Source: Candidatus Latescibacterota bacterium (GTDB lineage Bacteria; Krumholzibacteriota; Krumholzibacteriia; JACNKJ01). Taken from it: 64,000 nt of DNA. Positions 61,833 to 64,000 of this stretch are shown one piece after another; within the stretch, counting starts at the first letter, position 1, and each line of letters starts with the position of its first letter. Location of the stretch: assembly GCA_020633725.1 (NCBI GenBank), contig JACKDC010000006.1, positions 1 through 64,000 on the forward strand, in the 5' to 3' direction. The notes under the pieces were generated by a model. It was not told the origin of the DNA. It made no database searches and worked only from the letters and a program-made list of their open reading frames with translations. Made by a program: the position numbers and the translations under genes.

Positions 61833-62134
61833 GCGCTGCCGCCGAGGCGCTCGGCGAGCACGGCGTGCAGGCGGCTGCGGAATTCCGTGGGGATCTCCTC
61901 GTAGCGGATCGCGGACACGAGAGTCTGCGTCTGGCGCAGCGTGTCGACGTAGTTCTGGCAGGCGGGGCAGGCGAGCAGGTGGAGATCGAGGCTGCGGCGC
62001 GGCTCGAGGGAGAGCTCGCCGTCGAGGTAGTCCGACAACAGCTGCACGACCTCGCGGCAGCTGCGCATGCGCAGGCCGAAGGGTCGGCCGAGCATCATGC
62101 CCATCATGGCCAGCCACAGACGCAGGCGCTGCAT
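61829..62134 (-). CDS. Zinc-finger anti-sigma factor
   Basis: A 101-residue protein with the zf-HC2 pattern: Cys in RSCREVV, His in LDLHLLACPAC and two further Cys in that block (H-x3-C-x2-C). This binds zinc and holds the ECF sigma factor. It starts 10 nt after the sigma gene with GAGGAGG as ribosome binding site. The first 20 residues are hydrophobic (LWLAMMGMMLG), but no full membrane helix with signal topology is clear, so it is probably a cytosolic anti-sigma. The signal that releases sigma is unknown. Confidence 0.88.
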   Translation of the reverse strand: MQRLRLWLAMMGMMLGRPFGLRMRSCREVVQLLSDYLDGELSLEPRRSLDLHLLACPACQNYVDTLRQTQTLVSAIRYEEIPTEFRSRLHAVLAERLGGSA

Positions 62135-62144
62135 CAGTTCCTCC

Positions 62145-62816
62145 TCAAGCCTCGAAGTCCCGGGCCAGCCGCGCGCGCAGCATGAGTCGCGCGCGGTGGA
62201 GGCGGCTCTTCACCGCCGGGATGCTGAGCTCCAGCATGTCGGCGATCTCCTGGCGGCTGCGGCCCTCCAGGTCGGCCAGCACGAGCACCGTGTGGTAGTC
62301 GTCGGGCAGTTCGGCAATGGCCTCGCGCACCTGGCGGCGCGTCTGCTCGCGCTCGATGTCCAGCACCGAACCGCTCCAGCGGCCGACGGGATGGAGGTGG
62401 TGGCCGGTCTCGTCGAAGGCGAGCAGCGGATCCTCCCAGGCCTGCTCGCGGCGGCGGGATAGCGAGCGCCGGCGCATCAGCGACAGGTTGAGGCCGAGCT
62501 TGTAGAGCCAGGTGCCGAGGCTCGCGCGCCCTTCGAACTGCTCGAGGCTGTCGAGCAGGCGCAGGAAGGTGTCCTGGGTGACCTCCTCGGCGTCCTCGGG
62601 CGAACCGGTGATCTTGAGGGCGAGCTGGTAGATGCGCCCCTCGTGCGCCGCCAGCACGCTCTGCAGGGCGGCCTCGTCACGGGCCGCGAGACGGGCGAGC
62701 AGCTCGCGCTCGTCGTCGCCCAGGCGGGCGTCGATGCGGGGATGGGGCTGGCCGTCCTCGCCGACCGTCCACGTCACGAAGAGGAGCATGCCGGAATTCA
62801 ACGCGCTGACGGCCAT
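62145..62816 (-). CDS. ECF sigma factor (RpoE/SigW-like)
   Basis: A 223-residue (from ATG 62816) group IV sigma factor. Region 2 has AEEVTQDTFLRLLDSLEQFE and TWLYKLGLNLSLMRRRS. Region 4 has AIAELPDDYHTVLVLADLEGRS and EIADMLELSIPAVKSRLHRARLML, a clear helix-turn-helix for the -35. It probably directs an envelope- or stress-type regulon and is held by the next gene's product. No ribosome binding site precedes ATG 62816; ATG 62789 is an alternative with a -10-like TTGAAT 6 nt upstream, which would make a leaderless mRNA. Confidence 0.93.
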   Translation of the reverse strand: MAVSALNSGMLLFVTWTVGEDGQPHPRIDARLGDDERELLARLAARDEAALQSVLAAHEGRIYQLALKITGSPEDAEEVTQDTFLRLLDSLEQFEGRASLGTWLYKLGLNLSLMRRRSLSRRREQAWEDPLLAFDETGHHLHPVGRWSGSVLDIEREQTRRQVREAIAELPDDYHTVLVLADLEGRSRQEIADMLELSIPAVKSRLHRARLMLRARLARDFEA

Positions 62817-62962
62817 GACCACAAGCGAAAACCTCGCGCACGAGAAAGCGCGGGTGCCGGCCCTCCACCCCGCGTGGCTGCGGGACACGCTGGGCTTCGC
62901 GGCCGGCCCCCACGGCAATTGCGGATTCGATGCCGTGGGGGTCGGGATGGGTTCGCGGGAAT

Positions 62963-64000
62963 TCAGGCCAGGAGCGGCGTGACGGCCTCGGTGAGGAGCT
63001 GGACGCCGCGGTCCACGTCGCGGCCGGTGCTCATGCGCCCCACGCTGAGGCGCAGGGTGCCGCGCGCCCACTCGGGCGCGACGCCCATGGCCGTCAGCAC
63101 CGCCGAGATCTTGCCGCCGTCGCTGTTGCAGGCCGCCCCGGCGCTGGCCGCAAGGCGGTCGGCGAGGGCGCGCAGCAGATCGCCCGCGGCGAGACCGCGG
63201 AAGGCCACGCTCAGCGTGCCGGGCAGCGCGGCGGCGCCGCCGCGCTCGGCGGGACCGTTCACGCGCATGCGCTCGACGTCGAAGCGTTGCCTGAGGTTCT
63301 CGAGCAGGTGCTTGCGCAACGAGTGGCTGTGCGCCATGTCCTCGTCTATGAGCGAGTGACTGAGATGCGCCGCCTGGCCCAGCCCCACGATGGCAGGCAC
63401 GTTCTCCGTGCCGGCGCGGCGGCCGTCCTCCTGGCTCGCGCCGAGCACGAAGGGCGGCAGCGTGCGCCCGCGCCGCAGGTAGAGCGCGCCCACGCCCTTC
63501 GTGGCGTAGAACTTGTGGCCGGCGAGGCTGAGGAAGTCCACGTCGAGCGCGGCGACGTCCACGGGCACCTTGCCCACCGCCTGCGCGGCGTCCGTGTGCA
63601 GCGGCACGCCGTTCGCGCGGCAGAGCGCAGACAACTCGGCGATGGGCTGGAGCGTGCCGACCTCGTTGTTGGCGAGCATCACCGAGACCAGCGCCGTGTC
63701 GGGCGTGAGGACCTCGGCGAGGGAGTCGGGGTCCACCCGGCCCTCGCCGTCTACGGGCAGCGTGCTCACGCGCCAGCCTCGGGCCGCCAGCGCCCGCGCG
63801 GGCTCCACGATCGCGGGGTGCTCCACCGCGCTGATCACCAGGTGACGGCGCTCGGGGGGCGTTTCCGCCGCGACACCGAAGATTACCGCGTTGTTGGACT
63901 CCGAGCCGCCGCTGGTGAAGACGATCTCCTCGGGCGCGGCGCCGATCAGCCGCGCCACGCGCTCGCGCGCCTGCTCCACGTGCTGGCGCGCGCGCCGGCC
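62963..64000 (-). CDS. NifS-like cysteine desulfurase, selenocysteine-lyase type (5' end missing)
   Basis: 345 residues of a class V PLP enzyme; the frame stays open to the right edge (GRRARQHVEQARERV), so roughly 45 N-terminal residues are missing. FTSGGSESNN binds PLP phosphate, HTDAAQAVGKV holds Asp, and LAGHKFYATKG holds the Schiff-base Lys. The active Cys loop reads SAGAACNSDGGK with the end block TLRLSVGRMST. This is closer to eukaryotic-type selenocysteine lyase (GAACHSD) than to IscS (GSACTSG). It removes S from Cys, or Se from selenocysteine, for cofactor or protein use. No isc or sel genes are in view. Confidence 0.88.
   Translation of the reverse strand, partial: GRRARQHVEQARERVARLIGAAPEEIVFTSGGSESNNAVIFGVAAETPPERRHLVISAVEHPAIVEPARALAARGWRVSTLPVDGEGRVDPDSLAEVLTPDTALVSVMLANNEVGTLQPIAELSALCRANGVPLHTDAAQAVGKVPVDVAALDVDFLSLAGHKFYATKGVGALYLRRGRTLPPFVLGASQEDGRRAGTENVPAIVGLGQAAHLSHSLIDEDMAHSHSLRKHLLENLRQRFDVERMRVNGPAERGGAAALPGTLSVAFRGLAAGDLLRALADRLAASAGAACNSDGGKISAVLTAMGVAPEWARGTLRLSVGRMSTGRDVDRGVQLLTEAVTPLLA

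Overview
The window is a dense, very GC-rich bacterial chromosome segment with 53 protein genes on both strands. Two genes are cut by the window edges. I see no tRNA, rRNA, CRISPR array, transposase or phage genes. The organism looks like a diderm (Gram-negative-type) bacterium. It has eight predicted lipoproteins, an outer-membrane beta-barrel-like protein, a BamE/SmpA-like lipoprotein and several large secreted proteins. Five secreted proteins end in the same FlgD-Ig-like tail built around a PNPFNP-type motif. That tail, with beta-propeller and LVIVD-repeat proteins and very high GC, is typical of uncultured FCB-group or Eisenbacteria/Krumholzibacteria-like lineages. This placement is inference, not proof.

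Layout. 1-2.1 kb (minus): start of an alcohol dehydrogenase-like gene, a degenerate HD-domain protein, a NYN-domain protein and a lipoprotein. 2.3-7.5 kb (plus): a soluble hybrid histidine kinase, then an M16 peptidase pair of which only the first keeps the zinc motif. 7.5-14.8 kb (minus): an LVIVD-repeat secreted protein, a methyltransferase, a GNAT acetyltransferase, a threonine aldolase-like PLP enzyme and a beta-propeller lipoprotein. 15-20.9 kb: small lipoproteins, a YCII/VOC pair, and an operon-like pair encoding a uracil-DNA-glycosylase-like protein and a GIY-YIG nuclease. 21.1-34.8 kb (plus): a second-type DnaE polymerase, a double GNAT protein, secreted proteins, an HD-GYP protein with a paralogous partner, and a large secreted protein joining papain-like and gingipain-like regions. 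34.8-42.2 kb (mostly minus): PAS/HD-GYP protein, HflX, an M24 peptidase, and the bifunctional histidine-degradation enzyme FtcD. 42.2-49.7 kb: two lipoprotein alpha/beta hydrolases (one apparently dead), a membrane Ser/Thr kinase, a DUF1648-like protein, and xseB/xseA. 49.8-64 kb: gpmI, a small coiled-coil/zinc/Lys-Ala-tail protein behind a palindromic operator, ferredoxin, a beta-barrel protein, an RsmC-like methyltransferase, two tailed secreted proteins, an HTH/M29 fusion, a class V PLP enzyme, an ECF sigma/anti-sigma pair and a selenocysteine-lyase-like enzyme.

Regulation. Many starts are preceded by a TTGnnn-like -35, a 17-bp spacer and a TAnnnT -10 (TAGGCT, TATCCT, TACACT and similar). 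In two cases (xseA and the Ser/Thr kinase) the -10 lies 6-7 nt before the ATG and there is no ribosome binding site, which suggests leaderless mRNAs. The clearest intrinsic terminators are at 40371-40400 and 52487-52520. A long palindrome, CGCCCCCGGGGGCG, occurs five times between 21.9 and 43.0 kb inside unrelated genes and in different reading frames. Signalling genes are plentiful: hybrid kinase, two HD-GYP proteins, Ser/Thr kinase and ECF sigma/anti-sigma.
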